Source of the DNA: Herbiconiux sp. A18JL235 | GTDB lineage: Bacteria; Actinomycetota; Actinomycetes; Actinomycetales; Microbacteriaceae | Direction of reading: 5' to 3' | Assembly (NCBI RefSeq): GCF_040939305.1 | Contig: NZ_CP162511.1 | Span: forward strand, 1,178,001 to 1,242,000 | Length of the DNA: 64,000 bases | Part shown: positions 54,748-63,021 of the stretch, in pieces | Layout: the number at the start of each line of letters is the position of its first letter | Position numbering within the stretch: the first letter of the stretch is position 1 | Made by a program: the position numbers and the translations under genes | The notes under the pieces: model-generated | Told to the model about the DNA's origin: nothing | Database searches by the model: none | What the model saw: the letters and a program-made list of their open reading frames with translations, nothing else

Positions 54748-54863
54748 GCGACAACGATAGGCGCTCGCCGGGCCGTCGCGCGACCTGGCCTGCGCAGTGC
54801 TACGTATCTCTGTCGCCGCGACTACGTAACACCGGAGGAGAAGGCCACGCGGGCGCCGATCGG

Positions 54864-54880
54864 TGAGTAAAACCTACTCA
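54864..54880 (+). promoter_or_regulatory. Palindromic site C (TGAGTAAAACCTACTCA)
   Basis: Third copy of the 17-bp motif with perfect TGAGTA/TACTCA arms, 83 bp before the LAL regulator. Its symmetry fits a dimeric HTH protein; autoregulation by the LAL regulator is an inference. Confidence 0.7.
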
Positions 54881-54963
54881 TACCCGAGCGATTCAGACCG
54901 AATCCGACGCACATCCGCTCCGCCGGCCACCCACCGGTACGACCGAGAAAGCACACCGCACCC

Positions 54964-57729
54964 ATGGCATCAACGAAGAACGCCGTGCTCACCGCCGGCA
55001 CCACCCGCCTGCACGGCCGCGACCGTGCGCTCACGCAGGTCTCCACAGCCCTCGCCCCGGCGAAGGCACCGACCGTCGCCGCCGTGACGGGCGCGCCCGG
55101 CGTGGGGCGCACCGCCGTGGTCGACGCCGCGGCGGCCGCCGTCACGGACGGCCGTCGAGTCGTCGTCGTGCGAGGGCGCGCCGAGCTGACCGCCGTGCCG
55201 CTCGGGGCGCTCGCTCCGGCCATCGCCGAGTTCACCCCCACGCCGACGGATGCGGTGGCGTCGATCGGCGAGACGGATGCGGTGGGCAGGTCGAGCAGCG
55301 AACTCATGATCGCGCTGCACCGGGCCGCCGCGGCCCACGGGCTGATCGTGGTCGCCGACGACGCGCACCTGCTCGACTCCTCGACCCTGTGCGTGCTCGA
55401 GCAGCTCGCCGACTCCGGGGTGACGCTGCTGCTGTCCTACCCGTCGTCGACGGGCATGCCGGCCGCAGCGGGCCGCCTCGCCGCCCGGGCGCGGCACGTC
55501 GTCGAGCTCGCCCCGCTCTCCGTGCCTGAGGCGCACTCGGTGGTCAACGACATCCTCGGCCCGAGTGCCGGGCCCACCGCCGCCGAGGAGATGCACCGGC
55601 TCGCCGCCGGCAGCACGCGCACCCTCGTCGCGCTCGCCGAGGCGGCGATCGGCGCCGACGACCTCCGGGACCCCGGTGCTCCGTGGCGCACGAGTTGGCC
55701 GCATCTCTCGGGCGAGGTGGTGGCGTCGCTCCCCGCCGACCCGCTCGCCGTCGACGATCTCGTGGGCGACCTGCTCACGCTGCTCGCCGTCGCCGGCGAG
55801 CTCCCGGTCGAGCAGGCCGGCACCTCGGGCGCCTCCGAGAGGGCGGCGGCGCTCGCGGAGCAGCAGGGCTTCGTGACCACGCGGTCGGCCGACGGGCGTA
55901 TCTGGGTGTCGCTCGCGCATCCGCTCTTCGCCCCCGTCGTGCTGAGCACGGTCTCGGAGTTCTGGCGCACCGGCTTCTGTGCGGCCGGGGCCGACATGCT
56001 CGACGGCTACCCCGATCACCGGGTGCGGCGCACCCTGCTGCAGCTCTCGGCCCGTCAGCCCGTCGACGCCCGCCGGTTGCTCGACCTCGCCCATGGTGAA
56101 CTCGCTGCTCAGCGCTACACGACGGCGATCACGCTCGGCGAGCACGCGGTCACCGGCGCCGGCGGCGACCCGTTGCTGCGGGCGAGCGGTGAGTACGTGC
56201 AGGCGCAGGCCCACTCGCAGATCGGACAACTCGAGTCGGCAGGCGAGCGGTTCGCCGCGGCCTGGGCGGCGCTCGACACGGGGGGTGCTGCGGGCGAAGA
56301 GCTCGACGGGTTCACCGCGCGGCTGGCGCTCGCCGAGGGCAACCACCTCGCCTTCAGAACCCTGCGTCCCGACCTCGCACTCCAGCGGGCCGACGAGGCA
56401 CTGCGCCGCCTCCAGGCAGGCGAGCCGCGTGAGCTCGTCGAAGCCGAGGCGGCACGGTGGCGGCTCATGGCAGGCATCCCGGGCACGCCGGGTCTCCCGG
56501 GCGCGGCTTCAGGTGCCGGTAGGGGCGTGGGGGAGGCCGTGCCGCCTCCTCTCCACCCGCTCGGCGAGGTGGCGACGCCGGCCGACCTCAACCTGCTCCT
56601 GCTCACGGCCATGCTGCAGACCATGGGCGGCGATCTGCGGCTCGCCGACCGCGCGATCGATCGCGGCCTCGAGGCCTGCGACCGCTTCGCCGTCGACTTG
56701 CCGAACGCCCGTGACCAGCTGCAGCTCTCGCGCGTGCTCGTCCTGTCATTCACGGGGCGGTTCCCCGAGGCGCGGCAGGCTGCGCTCGCCCACCTGGCGC
56801 ATGCGGAGGAGGGCAACCCGAGCGCCCGCGGGCTGTGGAAGTTCGTGCTCGCGATGATCGAGCTGCACACCGGATCTCCCGCCCGCGCCTGGGAGCACAT
56901 CTCCTCGGGGCGCCGCGACCTCGTCTGGCGCGACATCGCGGGCCTGCTCCCCGTCGCCGACGCACTCTCGGCGGCGATCGCGGCTCGCACGGGCCGTTTC
57001 GCCATCGCCCGCAGCTGGCTCGACCAGGTGGGTTCGGCAGGGTTCCGCGACGCGAAGGTCGAGCTCTACGCGGCCCTGGCGCGCGCCTGGGTGGCCTCGG
57101 CGTCGGGCAGACCAGGCTTCGCCGCCCGAAGCGTCGTGCCGGCTCTTGCCGCCGCGGAAGCCGGCGGCTACCGCTACCTCGCCGCCCTCGTCGCCTACGA
57201 GGCGGTGCGCATCGACCCCGTGGTGGGCGCGACGGTCACCCTCCCGTACCTCTCGGCGGTGCGCGACGCGCTGCCCCTCTGCGAGGCCCACGCCCGTGCC
57301 GTGCTCAGCCGGAACGACGTGCTTCCGGTGGCCGAGGCGCTCGCCGAGCGCGGGCTGCTCGGGCCGGCGATCGACGCGGCACGGTGGGTGGCGGAGGGCA
57401 CGGGCGACGCGGCGCGTGCATCGCACGCCATCCGTCTGGCCGACGGCTGGACGGTGAGCGCCGGCGTGGCGATCGCCCAGCACCGTCGACTGCTGCATCC
57501 GCGGGTGATGCCACTCACCGACCGGGAGTGGCAGCTCGCCTCGGGCGCGGCGGCCCTCCGCACCAGCGCCGAACTCGCCGAGCAGTACGGCATCTCGGTG
57601 CGCACCGTCGACAACCACTTGAGCCGCATCTACAAGAAGCTCGGCATCTCGGGTCGTCGCGAGCTCGCCGGCGAGCTACGGGCCCTGCAGGTCGAGAGCC
57701 CGTACGAGACGAGCCCGGTGGGACGGTGA
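54964..57729 (+). CDS. LAL-type LuxR regulator (AAA-like ATPase plus C-terminal HTH)
   Basis: This is a 921-residue product. N-terminal P-loop-like GAPGVGRT (43-50) has Arg49 where Walker A Lys is expected; Walker B is VVADDAHLLD (Asp132, Asp133). The middle (about 340-830) is TPR/MalT-like helical repeats. The C-terminal LuxR HTH (about 845-910) reads LTDREWQLA, TSAELAEQYGISVRTVDNHL and YKKLGI. ATG 54964 has no clear Shine-Dalgarno. Palindromic sites lie 83 bp upstream (C) and 112 bp downstream (D) of the gene. ATP binding may be altered by the Lys-to-Arg change. Confidence 0.9.
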   Translation: MASTKNAVLTAGTTRLHGRDRALTQVSTALAPAKAPTVAAVTGAPGVGRTAVVDAAAAAVTDGRRVVVVRGRAELTAVPLGALAPAIAEFTPTPTDAVASIGETDAVGRSSSELMIALHRAAAAHGLIVVADDAHLLDSSTLCVLEQLADSGVTLLLSYPSSTGMPAAAGRLAARARHVVELAPLSVPEAHSVVNDILGPSAGPTAAEEMHRLAAGSTRTLVALAEAAIGADDLRDPGAPWRTSWPHLSGEVVASLPADPLAVDDLVGDLLTLLAVAGELPVEQAGTSGASERAAALAEQQGFVTTRSADGRIWVSLAHPLFAPVVLSTVSEFWRTGFCAAGADMLDGYPDHRVRRTLLQLSARQPVDARRLLDLAHGELAAQRYTTAITLGEHAVTGAGGDPLLRASGEYVQAQAHSQIGQLESAGERFAAAWAALDTGGAAGEELDGFTARLALAEGNHLAFRTLRPDLALQRADEALRRLQAGEPRELVEAEAARWRLMAGIPGTPGLPGAASGAGRGVGEAVPPPLHPLGEVATPADLNLLLLTAMLQTMGGDLRLADRAIDRGLEACDRFAVDLPNARDQLQLSRVLVLSFTGRFPEARQAALAHLAHAEEGNPSARGLWKFVLAMIELHTGSPARAWEHISSGRRDLVWRDIAGLLPVADALSAAIAARTGRFAIARSWLDQVGSAGFRDAKVELYAALARAWVASASGRPGFAARSVVPALAAAEAGGYRYLAALVAYEAVRIDPVVGATVTLPYLSAVRDALPLCEAHARAVLSRNDVLPVAEALAERGLLGPAIDAARWVAEGTGDAARASHAIRLADGWTVSAGVAIAQHRRLLHPRVMPLTDREWQLASGAAALRTSAELAEQYGISVRTVDNHLSRIYKKLGISGRRELAGELRALQVESPYETSPVGR

Positions 57730-57823
57730 GCCACCGAGCCACCGAGCCACCGAGCCACCGGGCCACCGAGCCACCGAGGCGTCGAGCCACAGAGCATCCG
57801 AGGCGTCGAGCCGCCGAGCCGTC
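57728..57823 (+). repeat. 8-bp tandem repeat (gagccacc)12
   Basis: Twelve 8-bp units start in the LAL stop codon: four gagccacc, one gggccacc, one gagccacc, then degenerate gaggcgtc, gagccaca, gagcatcc, gaggcgtc, gagccgcc and gagccgtc. It ends 18 bp before site D. Not coding. Confidence 0.85.
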
Positions 57824-57841
57824 GATCAGGGATGCGTCGAT

Positions 57842-57858
57842 CGGGTAGAAACTACTCA
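57842..57858 (+). promoter_or_regulatory. Palindromic site D (CGGGTAGAAACTACTCA)
   Basis: Fourth copy of the motif, two differences from consensus, both in the left arm. It heads a gene-free stretch that ends in a terminator at 58011-58049. Confidence 0.65.
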
Positions 57859-57864
57859 TCACAC

Positions 57865-58049
57865 CCCGGGGCGTGGGGCGGCGAGAATCGTGTCAGGCGC
57901 TGAGCGGGTCATCCATCAGCGCGGGTTCTCGCGCCGATCGTCGGCCGTTCCTGGTTCACTCGTCAGCTCCAGGTCTCGAGGCTCGCGTGATGATCGCAGC
58001 CGGCGTCCGTGAGCAGGGGCGGCCTTCGGGTGGTCGCCCCTGCTCTTTT
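57865..58049 (+). ncRNA. Candidate small RNA between site D and a terminator
   Basis: About 185 nt without a credible gene lie between site D and a textbook intrinsic terminator. A 40-codon frame (GTG 57890 to TGA 58012) ends at the terminator but uses many codons rare in this genome. The stretch 57730-58152 otherwise holds only the 8-bp repeat and the zwf promoter. The RNA is an inference from regulatory site plus terminator. Confidence 0.35.
58011..58049 (+). terminator. Intrinsic terminator with T-run
   Basis: gagcaggggcg (58011-58021) pairs perfectly with cgcccctgctc (58035-58045), followed by TTTT. One of the few hairpins in the window with a T-run, 278 bp after the nearest upstream gene. 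Confidence 0.85.
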
Positions 58050-58152
58050 CATTCGGGCCCACACGGCACCTGGTCCGGGCCGCGCCCGGCACGCTGAGCA
58101 GTACAGCGGATGCTCGGCCGCTCCGCGCGGGGGAGTCGCTACTGTGAGACAC

Positions 58153-59538
58153 ATGACGGCTTCCACGCAACGTGTCGACACCCTCCTCATCTTCGGCGCC
58201 AGCGGCGACCTCACGGCCCGCCTGCTGCTGCCCGGCCTGGCCCAGCTGCTCACCGATCAGCCCCGGCGCCGGCTCGAACTCATCGGCGCCGGTGGAGTCG
58301 AGTGGAGCGACGAGGAGTGGCGCGACGTGGTGAAGAAGTCGTTCGCCGAGGTCGACGCCTCGGGTGCCGCCGTCGACTCCGTACTCGCCTCGACCCGCTA
58401 CGTGAAGGCCGATGTCACCGACCCCGACGAGCTCAGCAAGGTTCTCGGCATGGCGAAGGGCACGCCCGCCATCTACTTCGCCCTCCCGCCGGCGGTCGCC
58501 GCGGCCGTCGTGACGACCCTGCACCAGATCCCGTTCCCCGCCGGCCTCACCCTCGCGCTCGAGAAGCCCTTCGGTATGGACGTCGCCAGCGCCGTCGCAC
58601 TCAACGCAGAGCTCGCGAAACTGGTGCCCGAGAACCAGATCCACCGCGTCGACCACTTCCTGGGCCGCTCGACGGTGTTCAACATCCTGGGCCTTCGCTT
58701 CGCCAACCGCATCTTCGAGCCGCTGTGGAACTCCGACCACATCGCCTCGGTCGACATCGTCTACGACGAGCAGCTCGGCCTCGAGGGGCGTGCGGGCTAC
58801 TACGACAAGGCCGGTGCCCTCGATGACATGATCCAGAGCCACCTGCTGCAGGTGATGGCCGTGCTGGCCATGGAGCCTCCGTCGACGCTCGGTTCCGACG
58901 ACCTGCGCGACGCCAAGGAGCTCGTGCTGCGGGCGACCCACCTCCTCGGCGACGACCCCGTGGCATCGAGCCGCCGCGCCCGCTACACGGCGGGCACCAT
59001 CGACGGTCGGCAGCTGCCCGACTACGTCGCCGAGCAGGGCGTCGATCCGGCACGCGAGACCGAGACCCTCGCCGAGGTCGCCCTCGAGGTGCGCACCTGG
59101 CGCTGGGCGGGGGTGCCCATCACCTTGCGCTCGGGCAAGGCGCTCGGCGAGCGTCGGCGCGAGATCGTCATCACTTTCAAGCCCGCCCAGCAGGTGCCGC
59201 AAGGGCTCACCGGCGTCAACTCGCCGACGGTGCTGCGCATCTACCTCGCTCCCGACGCGATGTCGCTCGAGATCGACATCAACGGCCCCGGCGACCCCTA
59301 CGAACTCGAGCGGGCGAGCCTCGACGCGACCTTCGGAGACGGCCAGCTGCTGGCTTACCGCGAGGTGCTCGCGGGGATCCTCGACGGAGACCCCACGCTC
59401 AGCGTGCGCGGGGACTCGGCGGTGGAGGGCTGGCGCATCCTCGCCCCGGTCATCGCGGCGTGGAAGGCCGACGAGGTTCCGCTCGACGAGTACCCGGCGG
59501 GCAGCGCGGGACCGGCCGGCTGGGCTCAAATCGGCTGA
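58153..59538 (+). CDS. zwf: Glucose-6-phosphate dehydrogenase
   Basis: This is a 461-residue product that oxidises glucose-6-P to the lactone with NADP+, the first step of the pentose phosphate path. Motifs: GASGDLTARL (15-24, cofactor loop), LALEKPFGMD, the active-site RVDHFLGRSTVFN and RSGKALGERR. It is shorter than the usual 480-515 residues, and HFLGR differs from HYLGKE of canonical Zwf, so it may be a second, divergent paralogue. TACTGT (58140-58145) ends 7 nt before ATG 58153: leaderless. Next genes are unrelated in function. Confidence 0.87.
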   Translation: MTASTQRVDTLLIFGASGDLTARLLLPGLAQLLTDQPRRRLELIGAGGVEWSDEEWRDVVKKSFAEVDASGAAVDSVLASTRYVKADVTDPDELSKVLGMAKGTPAIYFALPPAVAAAVVTTLHQIPFPAGLTLALEKPFGMDVASAVALNAELAKLVPENQIHRVDHFLGRSTVFNILGLRFANRIFEPLWNSDHIASVDIVYDEQLGLEGRAGYYDKAGALDDMIQSHLLQVMAVLAMEPPSTLGSDDLRDAKELVLRATHLLGDDPVASSRRARYTAGTIDGRQLPDYVAEQGVDPARETETLAEVALEVRTWRWAGVPITLRSGKALGERRREIVITFKPAQQVPQGLTGVNSPTVLRIYLAPDAMSLEIDINGPGDPYELERASLDATFGDGQLLAYREVLAGILDGDPTLSVRGDSAVEGWRILAPVIAAWKADEVPLDEYPAGSAGPAGWAQIG

Positions 59539-59549
59539 ATGGCCGGGGT

Positions 59550-59572
59550 GGCGGGGTATCCGTCACCCCGCC
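59550..59572 (+). terminator. zwf terminator hairpin
   Basis: ggcggggt (59550-59557) pairs with accccgcc (59565-59572) around atccgtc. Lies between convergent genes. Confidence 0.55.
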
Positions 59573-59598
59573 TCACCGCTCGCGGCCGCGGGGCGGGC

Positions 59599-60237
59599 TC
59601 AGATCGCGATGGTGCGGGCCGCCTTCTCGGCGACCGCTGCCTCGACGTCGTGGTGGTGGGCGACGAGGGAGCGCATCGCGTCGTCGTCGAGCGGGTCGGG
59701 GCCGTCGATCAGCGGGCGCTCGCCGATGACGACACCGTGCGCGGTGGTGGGGTAGGCGGGGATCTCCGTGGCCGGAGCGGGACGGGCGGTCGCGGAGACA
59801 CGGGCGGCAGGCTCCAGCGACGTCTCGGAGCGGGTCGCCGCCGACACCGCCCTGGCGAGGTCGCGGTGAACCGGAACCGACTCGACGGGCGCGAGCCACG
59901 GCCTCGTGGAACGAGTCGAACCCGTCGCGGCGAAGGAGGCACCGGCCCGGGGCGCCGAGGCGGCGGCGACCGCCGCGGCTGCGGCAGCGCGCTCACCCGC
60001 CGCCGTGCTCACCACGATGCCGTGCTCGGCCAGGTTCGCCACGATGTCGTGGGCGACCGAGCGGGCGAGCGCGGTGTGGAAGATGTCGTCGGTGTCGACG
60101 GCAGTGCGACGGGTGATGGCGAAGGAGCCCAGAGGGCCGAAGTTCTCCATGAGGGTCTGATTGACCAGCTCGTACAGCCGCTCCTGGCTGACGGCGCTCT
60201 CGCGAACCGCCTTGGCCTTCCGGCGCCATCCGATCAT
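59599..60237 (-). CDS. Hypothetical Ala-rich protein
   Basis: This is a 212-residue product. The first 75 residues are ordered (WRRKAKAVRESAVSQERLYELVNQTL, FGPLGSFAITRRTAVDTDDIF); then comes an Ala/Arg/Pro-rich linker and a helical end. ATG 60237 has GGGAG 5-6 nt upstream. No family recognised. Its last codon and 3' flank share 18 bp with the end of the acyl-CoA dehydrogenase gene. Confidence 0.7.
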   Translation of the reverse strand: MIGWRRKAKAVRESAVSQERLYELVNQTLMENFGPLGSFAITRRTAVDTDDIFHTALARSVAHDIVANLAEHGIVVSTAAGERAAAAAAVAAASAPRAGASFAATGSTRSTRPWLAPVESVPVHRDLARAVSAATRSETSLEPAARVSATARPAPATEIPAYPTTAHGVVIGERPLIDGPDPLDDDAMRSLVAHHHDVEAAVAEKAARTIAI

Positions 60238-60351
60238 CGCAACTCCCTCTCCGCCACCTGTGAACAGTGTGCGCCGCGCCGGTGACATCGGCGGGGTCGA
60301 CACGCCGCACCGGGCGAGCGAATCGCAGGTGGGGAACGGATTTCGGTGGGG

Positions 60352-60546
60352 TCAGCGCTGTTCGAGCTCGCGAGCGTCCTCGTCCTGCTCCATCACGCTG
60401 CCGATGGCGAGAGCGACGGTGATGGCCCAGCTGACCCACATGAGCACGAGCCTCCAGTCGCGCGGACCTTTGCGGGTGGTCTGCACGGCCGACACGGCGC
60501 CGATGACCGAACTGATGATGCTCGTGTTCAGGATGTACTTGCGCAC
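60352..60546 (-). CDS. Small membrane protein of unknown function
   Basis: This is a 64-residue product with two hydrophobic segments (about 5-22 and 33-52) and an acidic tail. GTG 60546 has GAGAGGAC about 6 nt upstream. No family recognised; it is divergent from otsA. Confidence 0.65.
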   Translation of the reverse strand: MRKYILNTSIISSVIGAVSAVQTTRKGPRDWRLVLMWVSWAITVALAIGSVMEQDEDARELEQR

Positions 60547-60613
60547 GGCCGTCCTCTCTCGTCGATGCCACCAAACTACCCCGACCCGACCCCGGGTAGA
60601 CTCGCGAGGAGAC

Positions 60614-62215
60614 ATGGCTTCTTCAGACAGCTCCTCAGCGTCCACCTCCGGCGATGACCTCGCCGGGGAGTTCACCTTCGTCGTGGTCTCGAACCGGCTC
60701 CCCGTCGATCGCATCTCCGACGGAGCGGGCGAACCCGCGTTCCGCACCTCCCCGGGCGGGCTGGTCACCGCCCTCGAGCCCGTGATGCAGCAGGCCGACG
60801 GCGCCTGGATCGGATGGACCGGTCAGCCCGACGATCATGTCGAGCCCTTCGAGCACGACGGCATCCACCTGGTTCCGGTCGTGCTCTCACCGGAGGAGGT
60901 CGAGGAGTACTACGAGGGCTTCTCGAACGACACCCTGTGGCCGCTCTACCACGACGTCATCGCGCCGCCCGCCTACCACCGCGAGTGGTGGGAGAGCTAC
61001 GTCGCCGTCAACCAGCGCTTCGCCGACCGGGCGGCCGAGGTCACCGCCGAGGGCGGCACGGTCTGGGTGCAGGACTATCAGCTCCAGCTCGTGCCGACGA
61101 TGCTCCGGCGGCTGCGACCTGACCTCACCATCGGCTTCTTCAACCACATTCCCTTTCCGGCATACGGCATCTACTCCCAGCTGCCGTGGCGCCGACAGAT
61201 CATCGAGGGCCTGCTCGGTGCCGATGTCATCGGCTTCCAGCGCAGCGCCGATGCGGGCAATTTCACCCGCGCCGTGCGGCGACTGCTCGGGTACCAGACC
61301 AAGGGCTCGGTCATCGACGTGCCGCTCGTCGCCGAGGAAGAGGTGGCGAGCGCGAAGCACCGCATCTCGAACGTTCAGGGCGACCAGCCGGTGCGCGCCG
61401 TGGTCGCGAAGGCCTTCCCCATCTCCATCGACGCCGCCCGCTTCGAGGAGCTCGCCCGCCGCCCCGACATCCAGGCCAGGGCGAAGGAGATCCGTGAGGG
61501 TCTCGGCAACCCCTCCGTCGTCATGCTCGGGGTCGATCGTCTCGACTACACCAAGGGCATCGGCCACCGGCTGAAGGCGTTCGGAGAGCTGCTCGCCGAC
61601 GGTGAGCTCGACGTCGAAGACGTCACCCTGGTGCAGGTCGCGAGCCCGAGCCGGGAGCGGGTGCGCACCTACCAGATGCTGCGCGACGAGATCGAGCTGA
61701 CGGTCGGCCGCATCAATGGCGACTACTCCACCATCAGTCACACCGCGATCAGCTACCTCCACCACGGGTACCCGCGGGAGGAGATGGTGGCGCTCTACCT
61801 CGCCGCCGACGTCATGCTGGTCACCGCGCTCCGCGACGGCATGAACCTGGTCGCGAAGGAGTACGTGGCGACCCGCTTCGACAACGACGGAGTGCTCGTG
61901 CTGAGCGAGTTCGCCGGTGCCTCCGACGAGTTGCGCACCGCCCTCCGCGTGAACCCCCACGACATCGAGGGGCTCAAGGAGGCGATGATGCAGGCCGCGG
62001 GCATGCCGCAGGCCGAACGGGCACGACGGATGCGCGCCTTGCGCAAGCGCGTGCAGGAGTTCGATGTCGCCCGCTGGTCGTCGTCGTTCCTCGAGACCCT
62101 CACCACCCCGTCCGAGCGTCTCGCCCTCCCGAAGGCGAACCGGGGAGCGGGCAAGGCGGCCCGCTCAGGTCCACCGACCGATCTCGACGACGGTAGCGAA
62201 GGAGACGGCGCATGA
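60614..62215 (+). CDS. otsA: Trehalose-6-phosphate synthase
   Basis: This 533-residue GT20 enzyme joins UDP- or GDP-glucose to glucose-6-P. Motifs: VVSNRLPVDR and SPGGLVTALEP (donor loop), VWVQDYQLQLVPTMLRR, FFNHIPFPAYGIY, GVDRLDYTKGI and ALRDGMNLVAKEYVA. The tail beyond about 490 is low-complexity. ATG 60614 has GAGGAG just upstream; TAGACT at 60597-60602 is the likely -10. ATGA overlap with otsB (62212-62215). Trehalose protects against osmotic and drying stress. Confidence 0.95.
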   Translation: MASSDSSSASTSGDDLAGEFTFVVVSNRLPVDRISDGAGEPAFRTSPGGLVTALEPVMQQADGAWIGWTGQPDDHVEPFEHDGIHLVPVVLSPEEVEEYYEGFSNDTLWPLYHDVIAPPAYHREWWESYVAVNQRFADRAAEVTAEGGTVWVQDYQLQLVPTMLRRLRPDLTIGFFNHIPFPAYGIYSQLPWRRQIIEGLLGADVIGFQRSADAGNFTRAVRRLLGYQTKGSVIDVPLVAEEEVASAKHRISNVQGDQPVRAVVAKAFPISIDAARFEELARRPDIQARAKEIREGLGNPSVVMLGVDRLDYTKGIGHRLKAFGELLADGELDVEDVTLVQVASPSRERVRTYQMLRDEIELTVGRINGDYSTISHTAISYLHHGYPREEMVALYLAADVMLVTALRDGMNLVAKEYVATRFDNDGVLVLSEFAGASDELRTALRVNPHDIEGLKEAMMQAAGMPQAERARRMRALRKRVQEFDVARWSSSFLETLTTPSERLALPKANRGAGKAARSGPPTDLDDGSEGDGA

Positions 62216-63012
62216 GCGGGAACCCGCTCGCCGCAGCAGGCGGTGACCCGGCGACCGAGGCGACCGAGTCGGCGCTCGAGCACCTCGCATCCGTGCCCCG
62301 CCTGCTCGTGGCGCTCGACTTCGACGGCACCCTGGCCCCCGAGGTCGACCGGCCCGACGACGCGCGGGCGCTGCCCGAGGCGCACGAGGCCGTGCTGCGC
62401 CTGCTCGAGCTGCCAGGGACCAGCGTGGCGATGATCTCGGGTCGCGCCATGGAGAGCCTCGAGCACGTGACCCGGCTGCCTGGATCGGCGCTCCTGGTCG
62501 GTTCGCACGGGGTCGAGGTGCGGCACGACGGCGTGACCGAGCTCGCCCTCGACGACGAGGAGCAGCGAAAGGTCGCCCGACTCGGCGAAGCTCTACGGGC
62601 CGTCGCGGAGCCGATCGAGGGCGCCTGGGTCGAGGCGAAACCCGCTGGGTTCGCGCTGCACACGAGGCTCGCCGGCGAGTCCGACAGTGCGGAGGCCGAG
62701 CGCGCCGCGCTCGCTGCCGTGGGCGTCGAGGAGAACGGGCTCACGGTGCGTCGCGGCAAGAACGTCATCGAGTTCGCGGTGCGCTCCACCACCAAGGGCG
62801 ACGCCGTGCGGAGGCTGCGCGAGCTGGTCGGTGCCGACGCGGTGCTCTTCGCCGGAGACGACGTGACCGACGAAGACGGCTTCCGGGCGCTCGGCCCGGG
62901 AGACCTGGGGCTGAAGAGCGGGGAGGGCGAGACGGTCGCCCGGCACCGCGTGGCCGGCCCGGCCGAGGTCGCTGCCGTTCTGGCGCGACTCGCGGAGCTG
63001 CGCGCCCACTAA
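62212..63012 (+). CDS. otsB: Trehalose-6-phosphate phosphatase
   Basis: This is a 266-residue HAD phosphatase. Motif I is LDFDGTLAP (Asp36 nucleophile, Asp38), motif II MISGR, and motif IV GDDVTDEDGF. It removes phosphate from trehalose-6-P made by OtsA, with which it is translationally coupled. The stop TAA (63010-63012) is also the first three bases of the ilvD -10 box. Confidence 0.94.
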   Translation: MSGNPLAAAGGDPATEATESALEHLASVPRLLVALDFDGTLAPEVDRPDDARALPEAHEAVLRLLELPGTSVAMISGRAMESLEHVTRLPGSALLVGSHGVEVRHDGVTELALDDEEQRKVARLGEALRAVAEPIEGAWVEAKPAGFALHTRLAGESDSAEAERAALAAVGVEENGLTVRRGKNVIEFAVRSTTKGDAVRRLRELVGADAVLFAGDDVTDEDGFRALGPGDLGLKSGEGETVARHRVAGPAEVAAVLARLAELRAH

Positions 63013-63015
63013 ACT
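63010..63015 (+). promoter_or_regulatory. -10 box TAAACT of ilvD
   Basis: TAAACT begins with the otsB stop codon and ends 6 nt before ATG 63022: leaderless arrangement, giving ilvD its own promoter. Confidence 0.5.
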
Positions 63016-63021
63016 CGTCAC

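Noticed and set aside
57890..58012. 40-codon frame ending at the terminator after site D
   Set aside because: Rich in rare codons (CAT, GTT, CCT, TCA, GAT) and Arg/Ser; no ribosome-binding site.
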